DNA of 64,000 nt from Acidovorax carolinensis (GTDB lineage: Bacteria > Pseudomonadota > Gammaproteobacteria > Burkholderiales > Burkholderiaceae_C), in NCBI RefSeq assembly GCF_002157145.1, contig NZ_CP021361.1, forward strand, positions 806,001 to 870,000. Direction: 5' to 3'. Position 1 is the stretch's first letter; each line of letters starts with the position of its first letter. Below, in pieces: positions 42,885 to 52,371 of the stretch. The notes beneath the pieces are model-generated. The model worked only from the letters and a program-made list of their open reading frames with translations. It ran no database searches and was not told the DNA's origin. The translations under genes and the position numbers were made by a program.

Positions 42885-43964
42885 TCAGCCTGCGGGGGCC
42901 TGCACCAGGTCGTGCACAAACCGCAGCTTGCCCATGGCGCCCGACGACAGCGCAAACGGATAGGCGTCGTTTTGCCCCAGGCTGCGGTTCAGGCTGTTGA
43001 GCATCAGGGTCAGGGGCACCCACTGGCGCACCATGTCGTCAAACGACGGGCGTGGGTTGGCGAAGGGGTCGGTGACCTGGTAGCGCTGGGCAGCGTTCGG
43101 GTCGGGCACGGTCACGCTGGTCTGGTAGCTGGCTGCCGTTTCGAGCAGGTCCACCATGTGCAGGTAATGGGCCCAGGTTTCGGCCCAGTCTTCCCACGGG
43201 TGCGAGGCCGCATAGCTGCTGACATGGTGCTGGCGCCAGTCGCCCAGGTCGTTGCCTTTGCCGTAGTGGGCGCTTAAAGCGCTGGCGTAATCCTGGCGCT
43301 CATCGCCAAACAGGCTGCGAAACGCCTCCAGGCAATGGCCGTCGCGCACCAGCTGGTCCCAGTAAAAGTGCCCCGATTCATGGCGCAGGTGGCCGATCAG
43401 CGTGCGGTAGGGTTCGCCCAGCGCCACGCGGCGCTGCGCGCGCTCGCCATCGTCAGCTTCGGCCACGTTGAGTGTGATGGTGCCGCCGTGGTGGCCCGTA
43501 AGGATGGTCGGCCCGCCGGGCCAGTCGGCCAAAAACTCGAACACCGGCCCGGCCCGGCCCGGTGCGGGCTCCAGCCCCAGGCGTGCCAGGGTGTAGAAAA
43601 GCTGGCGCTTGGCCGATTCGATCTGCTTCCAGCGGCCCAGATTGGCGGGCTCGGAGAGGTCGGGCAGCACGCGCGTCTGGCGGCACGATGCACACAGCGG
43701 CGAGAAATCGTTGGCCGGCACGGCGAAATTGCAGGCATCGTAAGCGGTGTGGTTATGGCACATGCGATAGAGCCTGCCGCTGTAGTCGGCACCGCCGCGT
43801 TGACCCATCCGGCGCCACAGGTCGGGTCCGTCCTGCGGCGCCGGGGCCAGCGCCGCCATGGCCAGCAGTTCGGGCACAAAGGCGAGCGTGCTGCCGCAGT
43901 GCAGGCACTGCACGCTGTCAAAAAAAACGAGGTGACCGCAATGGTCGCAATTGAATACCCGCAT
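42885..43964 (-). CDS. Putative zinc-binding metallopeptidase
   Basis: A 359-residue protein with an N-terminal zinc ribbon (CDHCGH and CLHCGS, about 5-23), a second Cys pair (about 76-94, with CHNHTAYDAC and CASCRQ) and a metzincin-like site HESGHFYWD, an HExxH variant. These are marks of the putative zinc-binding peptidase family (COG4307). The start MRVFNCDHCG was chosen because it begins at the zinc ribbon. The natural substrate is unknown. Confidence 0.85.
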   Translation of the reverse strand: MRVFNCDHCGHLVFFDSVQCLHCGSTLAFVPELLAMAALAPAPQDGPDLWRRMGQRGGADYSGRLYRMCHNHTAYDACNFAVPANDFSPLCASCRQTRVLPDLSEPANLGRWKQIESAKRQLFYTLARLGLEPAPGRAGPVFEFLADWPGGPTILTGHHGGTITLNVAEADDGERAQRRVALGEPYRTLIGHLRHESGHFYWDQLVRDGHCLEAFRSLFGDERQDYASALSAHYGKGNDLGDWRQHHVSSYAASHPWEDWAETWAHYLHMVDLLETAASYQTSVTVPDPNAAQRYQVTDPFANPRPSFDDMVRQWVPLTLMLNSLNRSLGQNDAYPFALSSGAMGKLRFVHDLVQAPAG

Positions 43965-44031
43965 GGTGTTGCAGCTTAACCCCTGCGGTGGGGCGCACCG
44001 CGGGCAAAAGTGAGAAAGCGTGGCGGCCAGT

Positions 44032-44083
44032 GAAAAAGGGCACAAGCGCCTGACCCGCTGGTCCGGCGCTTGTGCCCTTTTTC
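44032..44083 (-). terminator. Terminator between BON and metallopeptidase genes
   Basis: A perfect 19-bp stem (44032-44050 with 44065-44083) and a 14-nt loop. On the minus strand it carries five T residues at the end of the stem, 57 nt after the BON stop codon. Confidence 0.85.
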
Positions 44084-44139
44084 AGCCACGTTGCTGCCGC
44101 ACGGCGTGCACCGTGCCTGACAGCGTCGGGCGTGAACGC

Positions 44140-44457
44140 TCAGGGGCGCACAACAATGCTGTTGCGCACTTCCTTGACGTTCTTGGTGTTGCGCGCAATG
44201 ACTCCAGCCTGGTCCTTCTCAGCCTGCGACTTTGCAAAACCCGACAGCTGCACCGTGCCATTGAGCGTTTCAACGCTGATGGAGGTGGCCGAAACGGTTT
44301 TGTCTTCGGCCATCTTGGCCTTGACGGCGGCGGTGATGCCGGCGTCATCGATGTAGGAGCCAACCGACTCCTGGTTGCGCGCTACAGCGCAGCCCGTGGC
44401 GGTAACAACGGTAATGGCTGCAGCTGCGGCAAAGGCAAGGGCACGTGCGTATTTCAT
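44140..44457 (-). CDS. BON domain lipoprotein (OsmY-like)
   Basis: A 105-residue envelope protein with a lipoprotein-type signal (ITVVTATGC, Cys at about 23) and one BON domain (about 36-103, with TVQLSGFAKSQAEKDQAGVIA). BON proteins bind phospholipid and support envelope stability. It lies near other small stress-type genes. The start MKYARALAF was preferred. Confidence 0.85.
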   Translation of the reverse strand: MKYARALAFAAAAAITVVTATGCAVARNQESVGSYIDDAGITAAVKAKMAEDKTVSATSISVETLNGTVQLSGFAKSQAEKDQAGVIARNTKNVKEVRNSIVVRP

Positions 44458-44567
44458 GGTGTATTCCTTCATAGAGTTGGGACGCGGGTGCTAGGGAAAA
44501 TCACAGTCTGCCGGTTTATTGCACCCTCCGTAACCGGCTGGCTGTTGTGATGCTGAAAGCGGGCGCG

Positions 44568-45122
44568 CTAGGCTTCCAGCAAATCCTTGAGTTCGTCGGC
44601 ATGCTCTTCTTCGTCGGCCAGTATGCCTTCGAGCATGCGTTTGGTGGTGGGGTCTTTGTCACCAATTAATGCAATCATCTGGCGGTAGGCTTCCACCGCA
44701 ATCCGCTCCGCCACCAGGTTGGCTTTCACCATGGCCTTGAGATCCGACGAGGTGTCGTAGTCGGCGTGGCTGCGGGCAAGCAAGGTGTCCGGTGCAAAGT
44801 CAGGTTCGCCCCCCAGCTGCACGATGCGCCGGGCAATCAGGTCGGCGTGCGCCGCCTCCTTGTTCGCATGCACCATGAACTCTGCTGCAATGGCCGGCGA
44901 CGCCATGCCATGGGCGGTGAAATGGTGGCGCTTGTAGCGCAACACGCACACCAGTTCGGTTGCCAGGGCATCGTTGAGCAGGCGCACGATGTCATCGCGG
45001 TGCTTGCTGAAGGCCGGCGTGACAGCCCCTTCGTCCAGATGGCTGGTGGCTGCGGCCTTCAGGGCCTTTTCGTCGAGCGTCATGGCGGAGCCATGGGAGG
45101 GCAGATGGCTGATCTTTTGCAT
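44568..45122 (-). CDS. Ferritin-like protein
   Basis: A 184-residue four-helix-bundle protein of the bacterioferritin/DPS-like type. Diiron-type ligands are visible as Glu in ATELVCVLRYKRHH, EAAHADLIARRI and, near the C-terminus, EEEHADELKDLLEA. It is probably an iron storage or detoxification protein. Haem-ligand Met of true Bfr was not identified. Confidence 0.85.
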   Translation of the reverse strand: MQKISHLPSHGSAMTLDEKALKAAATSHLDEGAVTPAFSKHRDDIVRLLNDALATELVCVLRYKRHHFTAHGMASPAIAAEFMVHANKEAAHADLIARRIVQLGGEPDFAPDTLLARSHADYDTSSDLKAMVKANLVAERIAVEAYRQMIALIGDKDPTTKRMLEGILADEEEHADELKDLLEA

Positions 45123-45159
45123 GGGGCACCTTCAAATTGGCGGAACGCTCCGACGTTTA

Positions 45160-45549
45160 TCAGCGGTTGCGGCGGCTTGACAGCAACAGCAAGGCGGCGG
45201 TGACAGCAGCGCCGGCGGCAGCGGCAATGGCAACGGATTTGCCCGGTTGCTGTACGACGTAACGGGTGGTGGCGTCAGCGGCTTGCTGTACTTGGCGACG
45301 TGCGCGGGCACCGGTGTCGGCGCAAAAATCGATGCTGCGCGTGGCAAGGTCCTGCGCGCGGGTGGCCAGATCGTCGATCACGGGGCTGGCTTCGCGGCGC
45401 AGTTCGCGCACGCTGGTTGCGGCTTTGTCCAGGGATTCGTTGGCCACGTTGCGTGTGGTCTGCACGGCGTCCTGGGCACTTTGCAGCACGTTGTCTGCGA
45501 TATTGCGGGCGCCGTTGGCAACTTTGTCGGTGGTGGACTCGATATTCAT
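45160..45549 (-). CDS. YqjD/ElaB-like (DUF883) membrane-anchored protein
   Basis: A 129-residue protein with a long amphipathic helical N-terminal region (about 5-95) and a C-terminal membrane anchor (about 106-123, VAIAAAAGAAVTAALLLL) ending in SSRRNR. This is the layout of DUF883 proteins such as YqjD, which can tether ribosomes to the membrane in stationary phase. The start at MNIES was chosen. Confidence 0.78.
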   Translation of the reverse strand: MNIESTTDKVANGARNIADNVLQSAQDAVQTTRNVANESLDKAATSVRELRREASPVIDDLATRAQDLATRSIDFCADTGARARRQVQQAADATTRYVVQQPGKSVAIAAAAGAAVTAALLLLSSRRNR

Positions 45550-45612
45550 GGGTTTTCTCCGGATATGGGGGTTGGAGCGCAGTGGCTGCAAAAGGGCGGC
45601 CATGCGGTTGGA

Positions 45613-45777
45613 TCAGCGCTTGTTCATCAGGCCCAGCACAAAGGTCACGATGGCCATGATCACGAACACAAAGAACAGGATCTTGGCAATGCCTACGGCG
45701 CCTGCCGCAATGCCGCCAAAGCCGAACACGGCGGCGATGAGTGCGATAACCAGAAAGACAACGGCGTAGTGCAGCAT
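45613..45777 (-). CDS. DUF1328 family small membrane protein
   Basis: A 54-residue protein with two hydrophobic segments typical of DUF1328 (YtjA-like), containing [19 protein letters not shown] and [11 protein letters not shown]. The ATG at 45777 is preferred because AAGGAG lies 6 nt before it; an ATG two codons earlier touches the ribosome-binding site. It heads the group of small stress-type genes. The 247 bp up to 46024 hold no gene. Confidence 0.85.
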   Translation of the reverse strand: MLHYAVVFLVIALIAAVFGFGGIAAGAVGIAKILFFVFVIMAIVTFVLGLMNKR

Positions 45778-46024
45778 TTCCATCTCCTTACGGGGTCGGC
45801 GTGACCGACAGTTGGGTGGCGCCAGAAAGCCGAGCGCCTGAGATGTACTGTATGCAGCGCGGCCTGCCACGGATGCCGGTGGCTGACGCGGCCCCGTGTC
45901 AGCGCGGGGATGGCCGGCGTGTAGGACGCCGCTGATGCACCCCTGCAGACCGATGCACCCTCACCCGAGCGCGCAGGCCACCCAACGCGCAATGCGCATG
46001 GGCGAAGGGCGGGGCGCAGTGGGA

Positions 46025-47389
46025 TCAGCGTGGCTGGGGCAGGACGGCCGATACCAGGGTGCCGTTGCCGGGACGGGAGGTGATGGTCAGACGCCCGCCC
46101 GCGGCCTCCACCCGGTGGCGCATGCCAGCCAGTCCGTGCGACGCGGGGCCCACGGCAGCGGGGTCGAAGCCCGCGCCATCGTCGCGCACCTGCACTGCCA
46201 CATGGGTGGGATAGCTGTGTACGGTGACCAGCACCTTCTTCGCCTTGGCGTACTTGCTGATGTTGGTGAGGGCCTCCTGCACCAGCCGGTAAACCGTCAG
46301 CTGGGTGGCCTCATTCAGGTGCACGGCCTCCAGGTTGGTCTCGACCTCGATACCGGCGCCCTCGGCATGTTCGCGGGTCAGGATTTCGAGGGCTGCCGTC
46401 AGCCCGAGGTTGGACAAAGAGGACGGGCGCAGGTCTTCGATGATGCGGCGCTTGAGGGCAATGCCGCTGTTCAGTGTTTCGTTCAGGTGCCTGAGGCGCT
46501 CGGCAATGTCGGGCGCCTGGTGGTCGATCTTGGACTTGAGCCGGGCCACGTCGAGCTTGGCGGCGGTCAGCAAGGCCCCCAGTTCGTCGTGCAGCTCGCG
46601 CGCAAGGTAGCCACGCTCGTCTTCGCGCACTTGCTGCAGATGGCTGGCCAGCTCGGACAGTGACGCGGTGCGCTCGCGCACCAGGCCTTCGAGTCGCTCG
46701 CGTTCGCGTTCAAGCACTTCCTGTTCGCGCTGATTCACCTGCTGCAGGGTTCGCGCCTGGCGCAGGTACATGTAGAACGCCAGCAGCCCAACGGCTGTCA
46801 CGGTCGCAATGCCGATGCGCGACAGCATCAGCGACTGCACAATCTGGCGGCGGCTCTCCTGCACCTTCTGGGCGCTGCGATCAATCAGCGCGTGGGCCTG
46901 GTTGCGAATCGACTGCATATGCTCCTTGCCCACGTCGGTATGGAGGATGAATTTCCATGCATCCTCGTTGCCCTGCCGGCGCAGGCGCAGACTCAGCTCC
47001 ATCTCGGCCAGCTTGCGGGAGACCTCGCGTGACAGGTTGGCAAACTGCTGCAGGTCATCGGGTGACTTCAGGAACCTGGTGCGCAATTCGTCCAGGTTGG
47101 CGTGCACGGTGGTAACGGCCTTGTCGTAGGGTTCCAGATAGGTTTCGTTGCCCGTCAGAAGGTAACCGCGCTGGCCGGTTTCGGCGTCCAGCATGCTTTG
47201 CAGCAGGCGGTTGAGTGCATTGCGGGTCAGCTGCCCCTCATTCATTGCTTCCACGGCTTCCTGTGAGCGCATGTGCCCGGCTTCGTTGATGCCAATGAGC
47301 ACCAGCGCGGCCAGCAGGGCGAAAGGCAGGCTGACGGCCATCGTGCGGCTTTTCCTGAGCCAGTGCCTGGATTGATCTTTGAGGGTCAT
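46025..47389 (-). CDS. Sensor histidine kinase with CHASE3 domain
   Basis: A 454-residue membrane histidine kinase. Two membrane helices (about 18-37 and 186-208) flank a CHASE3 periplasmic domain marked by DAETGQRGYLLTG. A coiled coil (about 214-245) leads to a HisKA_3 domain with the phospho-acceptor His in ARELHDELGALLTAAKLD. The HATPase domain ends with DDGAGFDP and GLAGMRHRVEAAGG. This is the NarL-family kinase type, and the NarL-type regulator at 47509 is divergent. Confidence 0.9.
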   Translation of the reverse strand: MTLKDQSRHWLRKSRTMAVSLPFALLAALVLIGINEAGHMRSQEAVEAMNEGQLTRNALNRLLQSMLDAETGQRGYLLTGNETYLEPYDKAVTTVHANLDELRTRFLKSPDDLQQFANLSREVSRKLAEMELSLRLRRQGNEDAWKFILHTDVGKEHMQSIRNQAHALIDRSAQKVQESRRQIVQSLMLSRIGIATVTAVGLLAFYMYLRQARTLQQVNQREQEVLERERERLEGLVRERTASLSELASHLQQVREDERGYLARELHDELGALLTAAKLDVARLKSKIDHQAPDIAERLRHLNETLNSGIALKRRIIEDLRPSSLSNLGLTAALEILTREHAEGAGIEVETNLEAVHLNEATQLTVYRLVQEALTNISKYAKAKKVLVTVHSYPTHVAVQVRDDGAGFDPAAVGPASHGLAGMRHRVEAAGGRLTITSRPGNGTLVSAVLPQPR

Positions 47390-47508
47390 GCGAGATATTC
47401 GGATAATGGCGGTGAACTGCTACGCTGCCAGCTGCGGTGCGCAGGGCTGCGCAAATATTTGGAACAACAACGACCCGGGGGTGGCATGGCCGCCCCCGAA
47501 AGAGGCTC

Positions 47509-48141
47509 ATGATCAAGATCGGCATTGTGGATGACCATGCGATTGTCCGTACCGGGCTGCGGCAGTTTCTGTCGGAGCATGTGGACTTGCGCGTGGAGGG
47601 CGAGGCGGGCAATGGCCGCGAAGCCATCGATCTTGTGCGCAACCATGAAATCGATGTGTTGCTGATGGACCTGTCCATGCCCGGCCAGAGCGGGCTGGAT
47701 GCGCTGGCCATGCTGCGAGCCAAGGCACCCGACATGGGCATTCTCATCCTGAGCGGCTATCCCGAAGAGCATTACGCCATCAACCTGATCCGTCAGGGCG
47801 CCAGCGGCTACCTCAACAAGGAATGCGAGCCCTCCGAGATCGTCGAAGCCATTCGCACCATCGCATTGGGACGGCGTTATCTCACGCCTGCCGTGGCCGA
47901 GTTGCTGGCGCAGCAACTGAACCGCAAGGACGACGCACCGCCGCACGAGCAATTGTCGGAACGGGAATTCCAGGTGTTCCTGAAACTGGCCAAGGGCGAA
48001 ACGGCCGGCGATATTGCCAAGGCCTTGTCGCTGAGCGTCAAGACCGTGAGTACCTACCGCACGCGGCTCATGGAAAAAATGGGTCTCTCGTCCAACAGTG
48101 ACCTGACCTACTACGCATTGAAGAACCGGCTGATCGACTGA
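47509..48141 (+). CDS. NarL/FixJ-type response regulator
   Basis: A 210-residue response regulator. Receiver (about 1-118) with acidic pair DD near residue 8 and phospho-acceptor D54 in LLMDLSMPG, then a LuxR-type helix-turn-helix with LSEREFQVFLKLAKGETAGDIAKALSLS. AGAGG lies 3 nt before the ATG at 47509. It is divergent from the CHASE3 kinase and is the likely partner. Targets may include the small stress-type genes nearby. Confidence 0.92.
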   Translation: MIKIGIVDDHAIVRTGLRQFLSEHVDLRVEGEAGNGREAIDLVRNHEIDVLLMDLSMPGQSGLDALAMLRAKAPDMGILILSGYPEEHYAINLIRQGASGYLNKECEPSEIVEAIRTIALGRRYLTPAVAELLAQQLNRKDDAPPHEQLSEREFQVFLKLAKGETAGDIAKALSLSVKTVSTYRTRLMEKMGLSSNSDLTYYALKNRLID

Positions 48142-48226
48142 CGGGCGGGTCTTTTGCCCCGCTTGCGGTGCACCGGCTCCGCCCTGTCAAAGCTGCCCCG
48201 GCACGGCCTGCGCAGGGGAAGCGGCT

Positions 48227-48655
48227 TCACGGCACGTCCGACCGTGGCTGTGGGGGCGCAGCGTTTTGCGCCTTGCTGCTGTGCTCGATGCAATAGTCCA
48301 CCAAGGCATCGATTTCATTGGACTTGTCGAATACCGCATCAACACCGAGCTGCGCGCAGCGCATGCGCACATCGGGGGTGGCGTAATTGCTCAGCACCAC
48401 CATTTTCTGGCCCGGCTGGCGTGCGCGGCAAGCTGCCAGCACACCGAGACCGCTGCCCTGGCGAAGAAACAGATCCACTATGGCCAGATCCCACTGCGCG
48501 CTGTGGGCCGTCAGCCACTCCTTGCCTTCGTCTTCGGTGGCGCTGGCACCGACTGCCTCCACACATGCAAGTTCTTCCAGCGTGCCAATCAGATTTTCCC
48601 GAATCGTGGCGTTGTCTTCAACAATGTAGGTACGGAGTTTCACAGCCTGATCCAT
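48227..48655 (-). CDS. Single-domain response regulator
   Basis: A 142-residue receiver without an output domain. It has IVEDN at about 11-15, the phospho-acceptor D61 in LAIVDLFL and VVLSNYA with the switch Ser. It is convergent with the response regulator at 47509 and may modulate the same kinase by taking phosphoryl groups. It has a short Pro-rich tail. Confidence 0.85.
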   Translation of the reverse strand: MDQAVKLRTYIVEDNATIRENLIGTLEELACVEAVGASATEDEGKEWLTAHSAQWDLAIVDLFLRQGSGLGVLAACRARQPGQKMVVLSNYATPDVRMRCAQLGVDAVFDKSNEIDALVDYCIEHSSKAQNAAPPQPRSDVP

Positions 48656-48757
48656 GGGGTGCGACCGGTGCAGATGTGCTGTGGCCGAGCCTTTAATTTA
48701 ACGGGGTCGTTGGTGCAATTCTGCCAGCCGTCACACGCTGGGGCTGTAGGACGCCGC

Positions 48758-49509
48758 TTACTTCGATGATGCGCACACCGGGCAATCGGGGTGCCGGTTC
48801 AGGTGCATGGTGTTCCATTCCATGGCGCGGCCGTCCAGCATGAGCAGGCGGCCTGCGAGCGACGGCCCCGCGCCAGACAACAGCTTCAGCGCCTCGGCCG
48901 CCTGCATGGCGCCCACCACACCCACGAGCGGTGCAAACACCCCCATGGTCGAGCACTGCACCTCTTCGAATGCCGCGTCGGGGGGAACACGCACGCATAG
49001 CAGGGCGAAGCTGCATCGCGCGGCTCCACCACGGTGATCTGCCCGTCAAACCGGATCACCGCCCCGACCACGAGCGGCTTGCCATGCCGCACGCAAGCCG
49101 CGTTCACCGCGTGGCGCGTGGCGTAGTTGTCGCTGCAGTCCAGCACCACGGTGGCCTGGGGCACCAGTGTGTCGAGCAAGGCGGCATCGGCGCGTGCCTG
49201 CAAGGCGGTGACCTGGACGTCCGGATTGATCGCCGTGATGGCCTGCGCCGCCGACTGCACCTTGGGTTGCCCCACGCGGGCAGTGGTGTGTGCAATCTGG
49301 CGCTGCAGGTTGGTCAGGTCCACCACGTCGTTGTCGACCAGCGTGATGTGCCCGACACCGGCCGATCCCAGAAACAGCGCCGCCGGCGAGCCCAGTCCCC
49401 CTGCGCCGATGACCAAGGCGTGGCTTGCCAGAATGCGCTCTTGCCCCTCGATGCCCACTTCGTCGAGCAGGATGTGGCGGGAGTAGCGCAAGAGCTGGTC
49501 GTCGGTCAT
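48758..49509 (-). pseudogene. HesA/MoeB/ThiF family adenylyltransferase, frameshifted
   Basis: Ubiquitin-like-protein activating enzyme homologue that adenylates ThiS or MoaD. The frame from 49509 (MTDDQLLRYSRHILL) carries the ATP-binding GAGGLGSPAALFL and zinc Cys pair CYAC, then runs out of frame after VFPP. The remainder (DAAFEEVQCSTMGVF through the C-terminal HPDCPVC) continues in a second frame to 48758. One extra base in the G run at 48980-48985 joins both parts to 250 residues. Confidence 0.85.
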
Positions 49510-49540
49510 GGTGGATTCGATTTTTGGCGCGTGGCGCGTG

Positions 49541-49573
49541 AAAAAGGCCGGGCTCCGTGGGGAGCCCGGCCTT
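49541..49573 (-). terminator. Rho-independent terminator of ctpA
   Basis: A perfect 13-bp stem (49544-49556 with 49561-49573), 4-nt loop and T residues on the minus strand. It is 19 nt after the ctpA stop and before the moeB-like gene. Confidence 0.88.
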
Positions 49574-49591
49574 GGTGGAACGAGAACGGTC

Positions 49592-51028
49592 TCAGTTCTC
49601 TTTCTTTTCTTCCTTGCGCTCGGTCAGCGTCTTGCTGACGAGGACGGGGCGGCCCTTGAACTGGTTGAGGGCCTGCGTCAGCTGGAAGTCCTTGTCCGAG
49701 CCGAACTCGGGGATCTTGCGTTCCGCCACGGGCTTCTTGGCTTCTTCTTCCAGCCGCTTGCGGGCTTCTTCGCGGGCTTTTTCGCGGCCTTCGTCCTTGG
49801 GTTCATCGCCCTGTCCGCTGCCCAGGTGCTTGTCCAGGTCGGCCTCGCGCATGCGCAGCGCCGCGAACACATTGCCTTCTTCCGACTCGTCGATCATCAC
49901 GTCGGGCACGATGCCCTTGGCCTGGATCGACTTGCCGCTTGGGGTGTAGTAGCGGGCCGTGGTGAGCTTGAGGCCGGTGTCCGGGCCCAGGGGGCGCACG
50001 GTCTGCACCGAGCCCTTGCCAAAAGTCTGGCTGCCCATGATGGTTGCGCGCTTGTGGTCCTGCAGCGCACCGGCCACGATCTCGCTGGCCGAAGCGGAGC
50101 CTTCGTTGACCAGCACGATCAGGGGCACCGTCTTGAGTGCCGCAGGCAACCGCTTGAGCGGGTCGCCGCTGCCGCGGCGCTGGTAGAACTCGGGCGCGGC
50201 CTTGTAGGTGGCCTTGCTTTCGGCCAGCTGGCCGTTGGTGCTGACCACGGTGACGTTTTCCGGCAGGAACGCTGCCGAGATGGCAACGGCCGCATCGAGC
50301 AAACCACCGGGATCGTTGCGCAGGTCCAGCACCAGGCCCTTGAGATGGGGGTCCTGCTTGTAGATCTCTTCGATCTTGCGCACGAAGTCATCGACGGTGC
50401 GCTCCTGGAACTGCGACAGCCGCACCCAGCCGTAACCCGGCTCGATGAGCTTGCCCTTGACCGACTGGGTCTTGATTTCTTCGCGCGTGATGGTGACGGG
50501 GAAGGTCCGGCTTTCTTCCTTGCGGAAGATGGTGAGCGTGACCTTGGTGTTGGGCTCGCCGCGCATCTTCTTGACGGCGTCATTGAGCGACAGGCCCTTG
50601 ACGGCGGTTTCGTCAATTTTGGTGATCAGGTCGTTGGTCTTGAGCCCGGCGCGGAAGGCGGGAGAGCCCTCGATGGGCGAGACAATCTTGATCAGGCCGT
50701 CTTCCTGGGTGATCTCGATGCCCACGCCCACAAAGCGGCCCGAAGTGCCTTCGCGGAATTCCTTGAAAGACTTCTTGTCGAAATACTGTGAGTGGGGGTC
50801 CAGGCTGGCCACCATGCCCGAGATGGCGTCGGTGATGAGCTTCTTGTCATCTACCGGCTCGACATAGTCGGTCTTGACCAGGCCAAAAACAGCGGAAAGC
50901 TGCTGGATCTCCTCCAGCGGAAGCGGCGTCATGGCGCCGCGCGCCACCGTCTGCAGGGACACCGTCGTTAGCGCTCCCGCCACCACGCCAATCGATACCC
51001 ACCCTGCAATTTTCAGTTTGTGGCCCAT
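49592..51028 (-). CDS. ctpA: Carboxy-terminal processing protease (S41 family)
   Basis: A 478-residue periplasmic serine protease. One N-terminal membrane segment (about 7-25), a PDZ domain (about 90-175, including GVGIEITQEDG) and the S41 catalytic domain. The Ser/Lys dyad lies in NEGSASASEIVAGAL and QTFGKGSVQ. The tail (about 405-455) is rich in Glu and Lys, suggesting a charged helix. It probably processes envelope proteins. gpmA lies upstream on the same strand. Confidence 0.92.
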   Translation of the reverse strand: MGHKLKIAGWVSIGVVAGALTTVSLQTVARGAMTPLPLEEIQQLSAVFGLVKTDYVEPVDDKKLITDAISGMVASLDPHSQYFDKKSFKEFREGTSGRFVGVGIEITQEDGLIKIVSPIEGSPAFRAGLKTNDLITKIDETAVKGLSLNDAVKKMRGEPNTKVTLTIFRKEESRTFPVTITREEIKTQSVKGKLIEPGYGWVRLSQFQERTVDDFVRKIEEIYKQDPHLKGLVLDLRNDPGGLLDAAVAISAAFLPENVTVVSTNGQLAESKATYKAAPEFYQRRGSGDPLKRLPAALKTVPLIVLVNEGSASASEIVAGALQDHKRATIMGSQTFGKGSVQTVRPLGPDTGLKLTTARYYTPSGKSIQAKGIVPDVMIDESEEGNVFAALRMREADLDKHLGSGQGDEPKDEGREKAREEARKRLEEEAKKPVAERKIPEFGSDKDFQLTQALNQFKGRPVLVSKTLTERKEEKKEN

Positions 51029-51147
51029 AGAACACCTTTACCGCTTCAATTCAATATACATCTTGGAAGGCCTGCGCCCGCTGCGGTTCCGCGCGGGCGC
51101 TCACTTTCGCAGGATTATTCGGGTTTTGGCCCGGCTTTACACCGACT

Positions 51148-51891
51148 TTACGCTTTGCCCTGCGACGCAACAGCGGCTGCCGCCCTGGCTGCGGCCTCGG
51201 CATCGCCCAGATAGTAGTGGCGGATGGGCTTGAGGTCGTCGTCGAGCTCGTATACCAGTGGAATGCCGTTGGGAATGTTCAGCTCCACGATGTCGTGGTC
51301 GGAGATGTTGTCCAGGTACTTGACCAGCGCCCGGATGGAGTTGCCGTGCGCGGCAACCACCACCCGCTGGCCCGAGCGGATGGCGGGGGCCATGGTGTCG
51401 TTCCAGAACGGCAGCACGCGCGCCACGGTGTCCTTGAGGCATTCGGTCAGCGGAATGTCTAGCGGGTTCATGCCGGCATAGCGCGGGTCGCTGCGCTCGC
51501 AGCGGGGGTCGGTGGCTTCCAGGGCCGGAGGCGGCGTGTCATAGCTGCGGCGCCACACCAGCACCTGCTTGTCGCCATATTGCTTGGCCGTCTCGCCCTT
51601 GTTCAGGCCTTGCAGCGCGCCATAGTGGCGCTCGTTCAGGCGCCAGCTTTTTTGCACGGGCAGCCAGGTGCGGTCCATTTCATCGAGGCAGTACCACAGG
51701 GTGTGGATGGCGCGCTTGAGCACGCTGGTGTAGGCAATGTCGAACTCGTAGCCCTCGGCCTTGAGCAGTTTGCCGGCGGACATGGCCTGCGACACGCCGG
51801 TGGGCGTGAGGTCCACATCGGTCCAGCCGGTGAAGCGGTTTTCAAGGTTCCAGGTGGATTCGCCGTGGCGAATCAGAACGAGTTTGTGCAT
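51148..51891 (-). CDS. gpmA: 2,3-bisphosphoglycerate-dependent phosphoglycerate mutase
   Basis: A 247-residue glycolytic mutase interconverting 3- and 2-phosphoglycerate. The phospho-histidine motif [10 protein letters not shown] is at residues 6-15 and the second His is in [13 protein letters not shown]. The length is normal for the cofactor-dependent type. It is divergent from the rhodanese gene with 72 bp between. Confidence 0.95.
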   Translation of the reverse strand: MHKLVLIRHGESTWNLENRFTGWTDVDLTPTGVSQAMSAGKLLKAEGYEFDIAYTSVLKRAIHTLWYCLDEMDRTWLPVQKSWRLNERHYGALQGLNKGETAKQYGDKQVLVWRRSYDTPPPALEATDPRCERSDPRYAGMNPLDIPLTECLKDTVARVLPFWNDTMAPAIRSGQRVVVAAHGNSIRALVKYLDNISDHDIVELNIPNGIPLVYELDDDLKPIRHYYLGDAEAAARAAAAVASQGKA

Positions 51892-51963
51892 GGTGTCCCT
51901 AGGGAAAGCGGGTCAAAACCATACATTCTAAAATTACGGGGTTTGCCAACCCAAGGAACCCTC

Positions 51964-52371
51964 GTGAAATTCGTTATCGACAACTGGTATTTGATCCTCG
52001 TGGCACTCGCCTCGGGCGGCATGTTGCTGTGGCCGCTGCTCAAGAGCGCCGGTGGTGGTTCGCTCACGCCGACGCGTGCCGTGCAGCTCATCAACCGGGA
52101 GAAGGCCGTGGTCATCGACGTATGCGAGACCGAAGAATTCGCGGCCGGCCATGTGGGCGGCGCCAAGAACGTGCCGCTGGGCCAGCTCGAAGAGCGCCTG
52201 CCCTCCCTGGTGAAGAACAAGGCCCTGCCGCTGGTGCTGGTCTGCGCCAGTGGCGCCCGCGCCAACCGCGCCGTGGCCATGGCCAAGAAGCTGGGTTATG
52301 ACAATGCCCAGGCCATGGCCGGCGGCCTCAAGGCCTGGCGCGAGGCCAGCCTGCCGGTGGAAAAAGCCTGA
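51964..52371 (+). CDS. Membrane-anchored rhodanese-like protein
   Basis: A 135-residue protein with one N-terminal membrane helix (about 6-24) and a rhodanese domain whose active-site loop begins CASGARANRA. It resembles YibN, found next to grxC and secB in many proteobacteria, as here. A GTG start at 51964 is used because no ATG fits. It is likely involved in sulfur transfer or redox homeostasis. Confidence 0.88.
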   Translation: MKFVIDNWYLILVALASGGMLLWPLLKSAGGGSLTPTRAVQLINREKAVVIDVCETEEFAAGHVGGAKNVPLGQLEERLPSLVKNKALPLVLVCASGARANRAVAMAKKLGYDNAQAMAGGLKAWREASLPVEKA

